NCBI RefSeq assembly: GCF_008795985.1 | Contig: NZ_VMHP01000002.1 | Span: forward strand, 1,116,001 to 1,180,000 | From: Marinobacter halotolerans | GTDB taxonomy: Bacteria; Pseudomonadota; Gammaproteobacteria; Pseudomonadales; Oleiphilaceae | Direction of reading: 5' to 3' | Length of the DNA stretch: 64,000 nucleotides | Part shown: in pieces, positions 32,219 to 40,938 of the stretch | Numbering within the stretch: position 1 is the stretch's first letter | Layout: every line of letters begins with the position of its first letter | Notes under the pieces: generated by a model | Told to the model about the DNA's origin: nothing | The model's input: only the letters and a program-made list of their open reading frames with translations | The model's database searches: none | Translations under genes and position numbers: made by a program

Positions 32219-32773
32219 TCAGCCCGGCCAGCGCTGCACAAAGCTGGCCTGGTCGGGCCTTGGCACGGCGGCTTTTTCACTGGCCACGGTTCCCACATAC
32301 AGAAAGCCGGTAATCAATTCGTTACTACCCAGGCCAAGGCCAGCCGTTACGGTCGGATGGTAGGCCATGGCACCGGTCCGCCACATGCCACCGAAACCGG
32401 CAGACTGAAGTGCCAGCAGCATATAGCCCAGGCCGACCGCCGCAGACATCGTCTGCTCTAGCTCCGGCACTTTCGGGTGGGACTGATGGCAGGCAATACC
32501 GACAATGACCATCGGAGCGCGCAGTGGAGACTGCAACAATTTGTTCCGCTCTTTCTCTGTTGCGTCCGGCCCGCAGGTTGAAGCAAAAAGCTCACCCAGG
32601 GACTTCAAGCCTTCACCTTCTACCACCAGATAGCGCCAGGGTCGAAGAAGAGCGTGGTCTGGCGCGCGGGCCGCACAATCAAAGGCCTGGCTCAAAGTTT
32701 CGGGGTCGGGTGCAGGTGCTTCCAGCCTGGGTTCGGAAGAGCGTTTCAGAAGCGCATCTATTACAGCCGTCAT
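32219..32773 (-). CDS. Nitroreductase family protein (YdjA-like)
   Basis: A 184-residue FMN-dependent nitroreductase-fold protein. The family start is AFDCAARAPDHALLRPWRYL; the block QTMSAAVGLGYMLLALQSAG and FGGMWRTG are typical of the small YdjA type. Such proteins reduce nitro compounds or quinones using NAD(P)H; the natural substrate is unknown. It is upstream of flgB on the same strand but separated by about 240 bases that hold a separate promoter, so it is probably its own unit. Confidence 0.88.
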   Translation of the reverse strand: MTAVIDALLKRSSEPRLEAPAPDPETLSQAFDCAARAPDHALLRPWRYLVVEGEGLKSLGELFASTCGPDATEKERNKLLQSPLRAPMVIVGIACHQSHPKVPELEQTMSAAVGLGYMLLALQSAGFGGMWRTGAMAYHPTVTAGLGLGSNELITGFLYVGTVASEKAAVPRPDQASFVQRWPG

Positions 32774-32841
32774 AGGATCTCTCTATTGCCGTTGCCAGAG
32801 TGTTTATTATGCCCTGCCTGATCGCAAAGCATGGTTTATTA

Positions 32842-32857
32842 TGTGAATTGTGACACA
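32842..32857 (+). promoter_or_regulatory. CRP/Vfr-like site upstream of the adenylate cyclase gene
   Basis: TGTGAATTGTGACACA fits TGTGA-N6-TCACA with one mismatch. It lies about 105 bases before the cyaB-like start in an AT-rich gap. A cAMP receptor site here would suggest feedback on cAMP synthesis. This is one site read by eye. Confidence 0.45.
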
Positions 32858-32961
32858 AACTGTTTACTGTTAGTCTTTAGTCGTAGTCTATTAATAAATA
32901 GTGAAGTAAGAGAAAACTTCTTCTAATAAAAAGACTGTTTTTCGGCCATGTCAGACATTGA

Positions 32962-34395
32962 ATGATGAACGCACCTGTTGAGCTCCGGAGCGCCAGCTCC
33001 AATACAAGCAAAAGCGCTGTTCTGGACTCTCAGAACAACCCGGTGGCCATACCGCCGATGCCGGACTATAACGGCAGAATTCTGGCCTATACCGCCACCG
33101 GAAGCGTCATCGCAGCCGGCCTGGCCCAGGGGCTGTTCGCCGGCTGGATGATATGGACCCTGGTTGCCGCCCTGATCTGGCCCCACGTTGCCCACCAGTT
33201 AACCCGTCGTACTTTTCTGCGCCATTCAAATCGCATCCGACAGAAAATGCTGCTAGTGGACTGTGCCATTGGCGGCGGGTTTATAGGAACCATCGGTCTG
33301 GTGGTCATCCCGTCTATATCCGTTCTGCTGATGCTGATGTTCAGCTGCCTGATCATCGGTGGTGTGCGCCAATGGGTCTTCGGCAGCCTGATCACCATTG
33401 CCGCCGCCGGAGCGGCCGTATCGGTTGTCGGGCTTGCACCCTCACCCCAGTCGCCTTTGCTGACCAGCATCATCGCGATTCTGGCCACCGGGTGCTACAT
33501 CTGCGTGACCGCCTTCTATTCCCATCAGCAGGCCCGTGCGCTGATGCTGGCAAAGACCCAGATCCAGAACCAGCGGGAACAATCGATTGCGCTTTCCCAC
33601 AAGCTGTCAAAGTACCTTTCGCCCCAGGTCTGGCAATCCATCTTTACCGGCGAGCGGGATGTCCGTCTTGAAACCCAGCGTAAAAAATTGGCGGTTTTTT
33701 TCTCCGACATCAAGGGCTTTACCGAACTCTCCGAGGAAATGGAGCCGGAAGCCCTGACCGAGCTGCTGAACCACTACTTTAACGAAATGTCGGAAGTAGC
33801 CCTCAAATACGGCGGCACCATCGACAAGTTCGTGGGTGATTCCATCATGATTTTCTTTGGTGACCCCACCAGTGAAGGCCAGAAACAGGACGCCCTTTCC
33901 TGCGTGTCCATGGCCATTGATATGCGCAAGCATATGAAGATCATGCGCCAGAAATGGAGAAGCCAGGGCATCAAAACGCCTCTGGAGATCCGCATGGGCA
34001 TCAGCACCGGCTACACCACCGTTGGCAACTTCGGCGCCGAAAACCGGATGGATTACACCATCATCGGCAAGGAAGTGAACCTTGCCAGCCGGCTGGAATC
34101 CCTGGCCGAACCCGGAGAGATCCTGATTTCCTACGAGACCTTCTCCCTGATCAAGGACCGGATCATGTGCCGCGACAAGGGCGAAATAACAGTCAAGGGC
34201 TTTGGCCGCCCGGTGCCCATCTATGAAGTGGTGGATTTCCGGCGCGACATGGGGCCCCACCGCAGCTTCCTGGAACACGAACACAGCGGCTTCGCCATGT
34301 ATCTGGATTCGGACAAGATCACCGAAAAAGAGCGGGAATCCATTCTTCTTGCCCTGGAAGACGCCGCCGACCGGCTGCGTCGCGAGGAAGAATAA
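32962..34395 (+). CDS. cyaB: Membrane-bound class III adenylate cyclase, CyaB-like
   Basis: A 477-residue protein. Residues about 40-195 hold several membrane helices with MASE2-like character (KMLLVDCAIGGGFIGTIG, MLMFSCLIIGGVRQWVFG). The catalytic domain starts near 235, with VFFSDIKGFTELSEEM carrying the first metal aspartate, DKFVGDSIMIFFGDP the second, and MGISTGYTTVGNFGAENRMD plus GKEVNLASRLE near the C-terminus. It makes cAMP at the inner membrane. Pseudomonas CyaB has the same layout and feeds Vfr. Its stop is immediately followed by the convergent queF. Confidence 0.9.
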   Translation: MMNAPVELRSASSNTSKSAVLDSQNNPVAIPPMPDYNGRILAYTATGSVIAAGLAQGLFAGWMIWTLVAALIWPHVAHQLTRRTFLRHSNRIRQKMLLVDCAIGGGFIGTIGLVVIPSISVLLMLMFSCLIIGGVRQWVFGSLITIAAAGAAVSVVGLAPSPQSPLLTSIIAILATGCYICVTAFYSHQQARALMLAKTQIQNQREQSIALSHKLSKYLSPQVWQSIFTGERDVRLETQRKKLAVFFSDIKGFTELSEEMEPEALTELLNHYFNEMSEVALKYGGTIDKFVGDSIMIFFGDPTSEGQKQDALSCVSMAIDMRKHMKIMRQKWRSQGIKTPLEIRMGISTGYTTVGNFGAENRMDYTIIGKEVNLASRLESLAEPGEILISYETFSLIKDRIMCRDKGEITVKGFGRPVPIYEVVDFRRDMGPHRSFLEHEHSGFAMYLDSDKITEKERESILLALEDAADRLRREEE

Positions 34396-35217
34396 TTACT
34401 GCCGGATCAACCGCGGACCGGGGCTGGCATCCGGTACGGTACTCCGCAGCGGATTGATGTCCAGCCCGCCCCGGCGGGTGTAACGCGCGCATACCGTCAG
34501 GTGCTCCGGCCGGAACCTGGCCATCAGATCCGTAAAAATCGTTTCCACACAGTGCTCGTGAAAATCCTGCGTCTGGCGGAAACCCACCACGTACCGCAGC
34601 AATGACGCCCGGTCGATCGCCGGGCCAGTGTATTCCACCAGCAAGGTCGCCCAGTCCGGCTGGCCGGTAACCGGGCAATTGCTTTTCAGCAAGTGGGAAC
34701 AGAGCCGTTCGGTAACGATCTCATCAGAGGCCTGGCCAAGCACCCCCGGGTCGTACTCGTATCCAATTTCATCAACAGATTCGTTGTCAATCAGCACGAA
34801 ACCTTCCGGCCGGCCCGCCAGTCGCACCCCCTCGTCGACACTGTGAAGCCGCACCGAAACCGCTGCGCCACTGGCGCTGGACAGATCCTGGGCAATCACC
34901 TCACCCACTCGCTCGGCAGAGGAAAATACCGCCTGATTCAGCGAGTTCAGATAAAGCTTCATGGACTTGGATTCGATGATCGACGGTGACGCCGCGGGCA
35001 CCAGGATTTCTGCCCAGGCCACGGCCGGCACTCCGTCAGAACGCAACCAGGAAATCTCCCAACCCTGCCACAGGTCCTCTCCGAACCAGGGCCAGCGGCC
35101 ATCCTCAAGCCCGATCTTGCGACGGTTGACGTCACGGGCCACAGGGAACAGCAGCGCCGGGTCGTAGCTGTCCGGGTATTCGCTGGATTTGCCCAATGGT
35201 GCATTGATTAACGACAT
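34396..35217 (-). CDS. queF: NADPH-dependent 7-cyano-7-deazaguanine reductase QueF
   Basis: A 273-residue long-form (YqcD-type) tunnelling-fold enzyme that reduces preQ0 to preQ1. ESKSMKLYLNSLNQ is the NADPH motif, SNCPVTGQPDWATL carries the catalytic cysteine, and DFHEHCVETIF the zinc/substrate glutamate region. It supplies preQ1 to the Tgt and QueA enzymes encoded near 18-20 kb. Confidence 0.96.
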   Translation of the reverse strand: MSLINAPLGKSSEYPDSYDPALLFPVARDVNRRKIGLEDGRWPWFGEDLWQGWEISWLRSDGVPAVAWAEILVPAASPSIIESKSMKLYLNSLNQAVFSSAERVGEVIAQDLSSASGAAVSVRLHSVDEGVRLAGRPEGFVLIDNESVDEIGYEYDPGVLGQASDEIVTERLCSHLLKSNCPVTGQPDWATLLVEYTGPAIDRASLLRYVVGFRQTQDFHEHCVETIFTDLMARFRPEHLTVCARYTRRGGLDINPLRSTVPDASPGPRLIRQ

Positions 35218-35241
35218 AAGCGGCCCCCGGCCCGTAAAAGA

Positions 35242-36015
35242 CTAGCTGCGGATGCCCTTGCCACGCTCCAGCATGCGAAGCGCTACCGCAGAAAAGAGCG
35301 TAATAAACACCAGAATCATTCCCAGGGCAATATAGGGATTAACGTCAGACACCCCAAGAATGCCATAGCGAAACGCGTTCACCATGTACAGGATCGGATT
35401 GATCATCGACACGCCCTGCCAGAAGGCCGGCAGCATATCGATGGAGTAGAACACCCCGCCGAGATAGGTCAGCGGCGTCAAGACGAAGGTTGGCACAATC
35501 GAGATATCGTCGAATTTGGTGGCCAGCATCGCATTGATAAAGCCGCCTACTGCAAACAGCGCCGACGTCAGAAACACCGTCAGAATAACCATAGGCAGGT
35601 TGTGAATCGACAGATCGGTAAACGCCAGGGACACCAGGGTGACGATCAGACCGATACCCAGCCCTCTTGCCATACCGCCGGCCACGTAGCCGGCCAGAAT
35701 GATCCAGTTGGGCACGGGCGACACCAGCAGTTCTTCAATGCTGCGCTGGAACTTCATGGAGAAGAAAGACGACACCACGTTGGCGTAGGAGCTGGTAATC
35801 ACGGCCATCATGATCAGCCCGGGAACAATGAACGCCATATAGTTGAAGCCGCCCATCTCACCAATGCGCGAACCGATCAGGTTGCCGAAGATAATAAAAT
35901 AGAGGGTCATGGTGACCGCCGGCGGCAGCAGTGTCTGCGGCCAGATCCGGGTAAAGCGTCGCACTTCCCGCAGAACAATGGTGTTGAACGCGGTAAACAT
36001 GGCGTCTGTTCTCAT
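35242..36015 (-). CDS. ABC-2 type transporter permease (YadH-like)
   Basis: A 257-residue inner-membrane protein with six predicted helices and the ABC2 signature TLYFIIFGNLIGSRIGEMGG at the first helices, then SIEELLVSPVPNWIILAGYV and TPLTYLGGVFYSIDMLP. The protein pairs with the ATPase upstream through an ATGA overlap. E. coli YadGH is the nearest known pair; its cargo is not settled. Confidence 0.92.
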   Translation of the reverse strand: MRTDAMFTAFNTIVLREVRRFTRIWPQTLLPPAVTMTLYFIIFGNLIGSRIGEMGGFNYMAFIVPGLIMMAVITSSYANVVSSFFSMKFQRSIEELLVSPVPNWIILAGYVAGGMARGLGIGLIVTLVSLAFTDLSIHNLPMVILTVFLTSALFAVGGFINAMLATKFDDISIVPTFVLTPLTYLGGVFYSIDMLPAFWQGVSMINPILYMVNAFRYGILGVSDVNPYIALGMILVFITLFSAVALRMLERGKGIRS

Positions 36016-36968
36016 GCCACACCCTCCCGGGCCGGTTTGGGCTGCCGGGCGTTGGCGTTCTCTTCAACCATGCGCAGGAACAGCTCTTCCAGGCGGTTGG
36101 CCTTGGTTCTCATGCTCACCACGCGAATGCCCTGGGACTCCAGTTCGATAAACATGCCATTCAGGCTGTGGCCTTTCTGGACTTCCACCAGCAAGGCGCC
36201 TTCGGAATCCAGCCGGCCGTCGAAGTTTTTGAGCTTGGGCGCTTCCGTCAGTGGCTTGTCTGTGTCCAGCACAAAGGTTTCCACGCTCAGCTGCTGAAGC
36301 AGCTCGCGCTTGCTGGTGTGCTTGAGGATCTTGCCATGGTCGATGATGGCAATGTTCCGGCACAGGGCCTCGGCTTCTTCCAGGTAATGAGTGGTCAGAA
36401 TAATGGTGGTGCCCTGACGGTTCATTTCCTGCAGGAAGGTCCACATGGAGCGGCGCAGTTCGATATCAACACCGGCCGTGGGCTCGTCCAGAATCAGCAA
36501 CTTGGGCTCATGCACCAGTGCGCGGGCAATCATCAGTCGTCGCTTCATGCCGCCGGAAAGCATCCGCGCGGGCGAATCCCGCTTGTCCCAAAGGCCAAGT
36601 TTGCGAAGGTACTTCTCTGCCGACACCGCCGCCTTTTTTAGCGGTATGCCGTAATAGCCCGCCTGGGTGGTGACAATGTCGAACACTTTTTCAAACTGGT
36701 TGAAATTGAACTCCTGGGGCACAACCCCGAGGTTCAGCTTGGCATCGGAAAGATGGGTATCAATGTCAGACCCGAACACGCGGACCTTGCCCGAGGTCTT
36801 GTTAACCAGCGAGCACACAATGCCCAGGGTGGTGGATTTGCCGGCGCCGTTGGGGCCCAGCAGGGCAAAGAAGTCCCCTTCCGCCACGTTCATGTTGATG
36901 CCTTTCAAGGCTTCAAAGCCATCCCCGTAGGTCTTTACAAGGTTCTCTATCTCAAGTGCGTTGGTCAT
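36012..36968 (-). CDS. ABC transporter ATP-binding protein (YadG-like)
   Basis: A 318-residue ATPase. It has Walker A LLGPNGAGKSTTLGI, the signature MLSGGMKRRLMIARAL, Walker B KLLILDEPTAGVD and the H-loop TTHYLEEAE. The open frame runs further upstream to 37163, but homology begins at MTNALEIENLVKTYG, so I take ATG 36968. A C-terminal extension of about 80 residues follows the ATPase core. It couples to the permease gene. Confidence 0.93.
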   Translation of the reverse strand: MTNALEIENLVKTYGDGFEALKGINMNVAEGDFFALLGPNGAGKSTTLGIVCSLVNKTSGKVRVFGSDIDTHLSDAKLNLGVVPQEFNFNQFEKVFDIVTTQAGYYGIPLKKAAVSAEKYLRKLGLWDKRDSPARMLSGGMKRRLMIARALVHEPKLLILDEPTAGVDIELRRSMWTFLQEMNRQGTTIILTTHYLEEAEALCRNIAIIDHGKILKHTSKRELLQQLSVETFVLDTDKPLTEAPKLKNFDGRLDSEGALLVEVQKGHSLNGMFIELESQGIRVVSMRTKANRLEELFLRMVEENANARQPKPAREGVA

Positions 36969-37203
36969 AGCCATTCCATCTGGAACCGAACATCGGAAAA
37001 CCACTTGATGGCGGCCGAGCGGGGAAATTTCAAGTACAGCCGGACATTCGCGCCCGCCAGCCAAAAGCTGAAACTGCGACAGGTTTCCCGATATGCTCGA
37101 ACGACCATCCCTATAATGCCGGTTACAACAATTTACAAACGGTTCTGCAGCCACCTGTTGCAAGGCTCACCGCAGGATCCGAAGCAGGGATGTACGCGCA
37201 ATC

Positions 37204-38337
37204 ATGAGATCCGTTCACCTGAAAACAGGCTATTTTCTGCTGATGTCCACGTTTGTGCTGGCAGGCTGTCTGGGCGGCGACGGAAACGGCGGCAGAGGTG
37301 ATGGATCAAAAGTCGGCCAGATCACCCCTACCGGCATTTCCGGCCTCACCTACCAGACCGCCAGCCGCAGTGGAACCACCGGCGAGGAAGGGCAATACCG
37401 CTATTTCCCCGGAGAAGAACTGTCCCTTTTAGTTGGCGACCTGTCCCTGGTGAGCGGCGTACCGGTAGAGCCCGTCGTCACCCCCCTGGAATTCTTCGAA
37501 CCCGAGCGGGACGCCCTGAAAATTGCAGGTACCACAGAGGAAGGCCTGCAAAGCCATCGAATCACTGAACAGCAGCTGATCCAGACATCCGATTCCGTCA
37601 TCAACCTGACCCGGTTTCTTCTGGCCCTGAACTGGCGTCTGAGAGTGTCCGACGGTAACGGTGTCGAGATACGCCAACGTGTCATCGACCAGTTGAACGC
37701 TACCCTGCCCACGCTTCCGGAACCTATCGATTTCAATGTATCCAGAGGGGAGTTTGCCTTTGAAGAGGAAGACGCTCTTTCCCCTGCGAACCAGCTGCTG
37801 GCGGAAATCTGTTTCTATCCGCCGGGGGATGAGCTGTGCGAGGAACCACCAACACTGGAACGAATCGAGAACGCGCCGCCCCGGCCGGAAGATCCGGAAG
37901 ACCGGGACCCCGAGGTCGAGTACAGCGAGGATCTGCAGGCAAAGCGGGACCGGATTCTGAAGTCAATCCGCAGCATCGACAGCGTAGATGTGGAAACGGC
38001 GGAAGGTTACCTCACCCGGGAACTGGACATCATCAGCACCGAACTGGGCAAGCGTTACTATCTGAAAGAGTTTGTGGCGCAATTTCCTGAATCGGATACA
38101 TCCATCAAGACCGTCAGGGTAAGAAAGATTGCCGGCACGCCTGAGCTTGCGGATATTGAAGCGATAAGTACCCGGCCAGACGATGTGGAGGTGCACTCGT
38201 TCGGCTGGCAGTCCGCATCGGTGGAATACTTTCTGGCAGGCGAGGCACCCGGCGAATCGGAACTTCTGATCAATTTCAAACCCGATGACACTTACCGCTG
38301 GGTGAAGAAATCCCTGCGGGTTGTCATCACGCCCTGA
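37204..38337 (+). CDS. Uncharacterised lipoprotein, 377 residues
   Basis: The N-terminus MRSVHLKTGYFLLMSTFVLA with lipobox LAGC marks a secreted lipoprotein. A Gly-rich spacer (GGDGNGGRGDG) follows. No family is recognised. The mature part has an early beta-like region (GEEGQYRYFPGEELSLLVGD), a helical middle (NLTRFLLALNWRLR) and a proline- and acid-rich segment at about 215-240. The 3' end overlaps the convergent HD-GYP gene by 11 bases. Confidence 0.85.
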   Translation: MRSVHLKTGYFLLMSTFVLAGCLGGDGNGGRGDGSKVGQITPTGISGLTYQTASRSGTTGEEGQYRYFPGEELSLLVGDLSLVSGVPVEPVVTPLEFFEPERDALKIAGTTEEGLQSHRITEQQLIQTSDSVINLTRFLLALNWRLRVSDGNGVEIRQRVIDQLNATLPTLPEPIDFNVSRGEFAFEEEDALSPANQLLAEICFYPPGDELCEEPPTLERIENAPPRPEDPEDRDPEVEYSEDLQAKRDRILKSIRSIDSVDVETAEGYLTRELDIISTELGKRYYLKEFVAQFPESDTSIKTVRVRKIAGTPELADIEAISTRPDDVEVHSFGWQSASVEYFLAGEAPGESELLINFKPDDTYRWVKKSLRVVITP

Positions 38338-39634
38338 TCAGGCGGGAAAACGCCCAGCGGGATTCTGCGCCGGTTACGTCGTAATGCTCCGGGTGCAGCC
38401 CCTCTGTTCCGGCGGGCAGGCATTCGGCAATCGAGACCGTTTCCTCAGGCATCTTGCCTTCGTTATACCGGGCCAGGTCAATAATGCGCGCTGCCTTTAG
38501 CGGCTTTCTGGCACGGTCAGTCATTACCATCACCTTCGGCCACAGACGCCGTTCGGCAGAGTGGGACACCACAACACCGCGCTGGCCGTCGTTCAGTTCC
38601 ACCAGGCTGCCGGTCGGATACACCCCAACCGCCGCGATGAACTTTTCCACCAGATCTTCCTGGAATTCAATATTCCGAAGCTCATACAGCAGGCTTACGG
38701 CGCGGGCGGGCGTCATTGCCGCCGCCGAATCCCTCGGACTGACCAGCGTCTCGAAATACTCTGCTAGCCCGGCAACCTTGCCCAGCAGCGGAATCCTGTC
38801 GCCGCGGATACCCTCGGGAAAGCCGGAACCGTTGTGCCGCTCGCGATGATTCTGCACAACACTGACAACTGCTCGGGACACACCGGAATCTTCCAGGCTA
38901 TGAACGCCCTTCTCCACATAGGAGCGGTAGAGCGCAAAGTCATCGGAGTCCAGGCGCATCTCGTTTTCAATCAGCTTGCGCGGAAGCAGCAGCTTGCCCA
39001 CCTGTGACAGCAGACAGCCCATGCCCAGGTGGTTCAGCAGCCCTTCGTTCAGGCCCAGTTCGCGGCCACACACCAGCGCCCACACGGCGGTGTTCAGGGC
39101 ATGCTGGTAGGTGAAGTCGTCATGTTGACGGGTACGGCTCAGCCACAATACAGCGTCCGGATTTCGAACAACGCTGGACACCATGCTGCGGGTGACCCGG
39201 GCGACCTCCGTAAAGTCCGGCACCTGATGATCGCGGATGCTCTGGAAAACCCTGTGAAGAGAAGCGTCCGCGTCGAGCATCAGCTTGCGGGACACCTTCA
39301 ATTCCTTGCGCAGGGAAGACACTTTCGGGTGCTTCACCGGCTCACGGATATTAAGCGGAGGCAGTTTCACCTCCTGGCGTTTTTTGGCTTCAGAGGATTT
39401 GAAGCGCCCGAAAACCAGCTTGCTGTTACCGGAGCTATCGATTGAGTCGCGGGTTTCTGCAACATCCACCGACACCCACTTGCAATGGCTCATCAGTGCA
39501 CGGATGTCATCCTGGGACCGAATGTGAAAACCCTGGATCGGAAACGGGGTCTGGTGCCACGGACGATCCAGGTCAGACACAAACATGCCTAACTCCAGAT
39601 CATGCACAAATACTTTCTTCTGTTGGACTCCCAC
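38327..39634 (-). CDS. HD-GYP domain protein with degenerate HD motif
   Basis: A 435-residue protein with an N-terminal DUF3391-like region (VFVHDLELGMFVSDLDRPW) and a C-terminal HD-GYP domain. HD-GYP proteins normally hydrolyse c-di-GMP. Here the first histidine is kept (YQHALNTAVWAL), but the HD pair in LLHDIGK is replaced by LLSQVGK; HNGSGFPEG keeps most of the GYP loop. Catalysis is doubtful and a c-di-GMP-binding role is possible. I chose GTG 39634 because GAGAGG lies six bases upstream; six codons further up are also open. A PilZ gene nearby fits c-di-GMP signalling. Confidence 0.85.
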   Translation of the reverse strand: MGVQQKKVFVHDLELGMFVSDLDRPWHQTPFPIQGFHIRSQDDIRALMSHCKWVSVDVAETRDSIDSSGNSKLVFGRFKSSEAKKRQEVKLPPLNIREPVKHPKVSSLRKELKVSRKLMLDADASLHRVFQSIRDHQVPDFTEVARVTRSMVSSVVRNPDAVLWLSRTRQHDDFTYQHALNTAVWALVCGRELGLNEGLLNHLGMGCLLSQVGKLLLPRKLIENEMRLDSDDFALYRSYVEKGVHSLEDSGVSRAVVSVVQNHRERHNGSGFPEGIRGDRIPLLGKVAGLAEYFETLVSPRDSAAAMTPARAVSLLYELRNIEFQEDLVEKFIAAVGVYPTGSLVELNDGQRGVVVSHSAERRLWPKVMVMTDRARKPLKAARIIDLARYNEGKMPEETVSIAECLPAGTEGLHPEHYDVTGAESRWAFSRLIRA

Positions 39635-39813
39635 GGGGCACCTCTCAATCACAACTATGAGACAGTTCCATTCTGACGCAACCGCCGCCAGAGTCCATTA
39701 CATTTCTGTAGTACCTGGTAACCCGAAAGGCACAATCAGTAACCAAAACTATCAACGGGCAACAAATTGTAGTGTTGTGACACTCCGCACAAACAGAACT
39801 GGTCCGTTGCTGG

Positions 39814-40404
39814 TTATTCCTCGTCACAGACCGAATCGTCAAACTCCGGCGGCTTGCTGGCCAGCCGGCCCCGCGGGCCTTTCCGACTGTAAACCGTATA
39901 GGGAACCGGCGAGGCCCGCAGATAATCAATGTTCTGGGTCTCCCCTCCACTCTTTCGGGCGGTTTGAGCCGGACGACAGTTCACCAGCAGTTCCAGGGAA
40001 GATGAAAGTTCTGTCACGAGGGCGTCAGTATCAGAAGGATTGACCCGGATACAGGCCCGCTCGTCAAAATCCGTACTGCCTTCAGTGGCTACCACATCCA
40101 TGCCTTTCGTGCCGCAGGCGCGAATGCCGGGCGCACAGGATTCTGCCGCAGCACCGGAGTGGGTACGGTCCACAATTCGCCATTCCCGCTCGCTGCACTG
40201 GGCTGACAAGGTAATGGGCGTGGACTTGTCTTCAGCGATCCACCAGCCCGGGTAGTCGGCGGTTTGCCAGGTCATTTTGAACTGCCGGTCTTCGCCGGCG
40301 GAATTCTGGGCGGGAAACATGGCGTAATGGGTGTAATAAGACGCGCAACCGGAAAACAGAACGGGAATGACTGCAATCAGTCCTTTTGCAATAGCTGGGT
40401 TCAT
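39814..40404 (-). CDS. Uncharacterised lipoprotein, Cys-containing
   Basis: A 196-residue protein with a signal peptide (MNPAIAKGLIAVIPVL) ending in lipobox FSGC, so a lipoprotein. The mature part has several cysteines (QCSERE, SCAPGIRACG, ACIRV, NCRPAQ), possibly disulfide-bonded in the periplasm. No family is recognised. It is downstream of and co-directional with the PilZ gene with a 62-base gap. Confidence 0.75.
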   Translation of the reverse strand: MNPAIAKGLIAVIPVLFSGCASYYTHYAMFPAQNSAGEDRQFKMTWQTADYPGWWIAEDKSTPITLSAQCSEREWRIVDRTHSGAAAESCAPGIRACGTKGMDVVATEGSTDFDERACIRVNPSDTDALVTELSSSLELLVNCRPAQTARKSGGETQNIDYLRASPVPYTVYSRKGPRGRLASKPPEFDDSVCDEE

Positions 40405-40466
40405 TGTCGTGCTGTGCCTGCAGATTTTGGTAGTAGTCAATCGATCGTGGGCTGTGAGCGGCCCCG

Positions 40467-40739
40467 TTATTCGTCGGCAAACTGAAGGCCGAACCCGTCG
40501 ACGGTTTTGCGGACAACCACCATCTCAAGAACCGGTGCCGGAATCGGCAAGCCCTGAACCTGAACCTGGATTTTGTCGCCGATAGCCGGCTCAAAAGGCT
40601 CGGTGTCCACCACAATGAAAACGCCGCCGTCGGAAATGTCCCTTGTGGAGAATACAAATTCGCCCAGGGTTTCGTGGGTCACTTTCACTTTTGCACTCAT
40701 AGCAGTGCGGGTATGTATACGTCGATCGTTATCAGCCAT
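40467..40739 (-). CDS. PilZ domain protein
   Basis: A 90-residue single-domain PilZ protein, which binds c-di-GMP. The RxxxR motif is in DRRIHTR near the N-terminus and the DxSxxG motif is in TRDISDGGVFI. Both required motifs are present, so binding is likely. The partner is unknown. ATG 40739 starts MADNDRR. Confidence 0.9.
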   Translation of the reverse strand: MADNDRRIHTRTAMSAKVKVTHETLGEFVFSTRDISDGGVFIVVDTEPFEPAIGDKIQVQVQGLPIPAPVLEMVVVRKTVDGFGLQFADE

Positions 40740-40825
40740 AGTGCCGGCGCTCACCACTTTTTTGCATAGTTTTTATAGTCTTCCGAAGCATAGCACTATT
40801 TCAAAGAGAAGTTTGCCGCAAGCGC

Positions 40826-40864
40826 TTGACACGGAATACAACAGTAATGAGAATAGTTGCGTTT
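40826..40864 (+). promoter_or_regulatory. Promoter with Fur-like box for the iron-binding protein gene
   Basis: TTGACA (40826-40831) and GAGAAT (40849-40854) are 17 bases apart. AATGAGAATAGTTGCGTTT overlaps the -10 and matches the left half of the Fur box (AATGAGAAT-N-ATTCTCATT); the right half is weak. An iron uptake gene follows, so Fur repression is likely. Confidence 0.6.
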
Positions 40865-40872
40865 TATAATAT

Positions 40873-40903
40873 AATTACAGAGCGAAATACTCGTTCTGTA
40901 ATT
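40873..40903. repeat. Stem-loop in the leader of the iron-binding protein gene
   Basis: AATTACAGA (40873-40881) and TCTGTAATT (40895-40903) are exact complements, and CGA/TCG extends the stem after one mismatch. The element lies between the predicted start of transcription and the start codon at 40939. No T run follows. Confidence 0.55.
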
Positions 40904-40938
40904 GCCATGAACCCTGACCATCAGATCAAAGGCTGACT

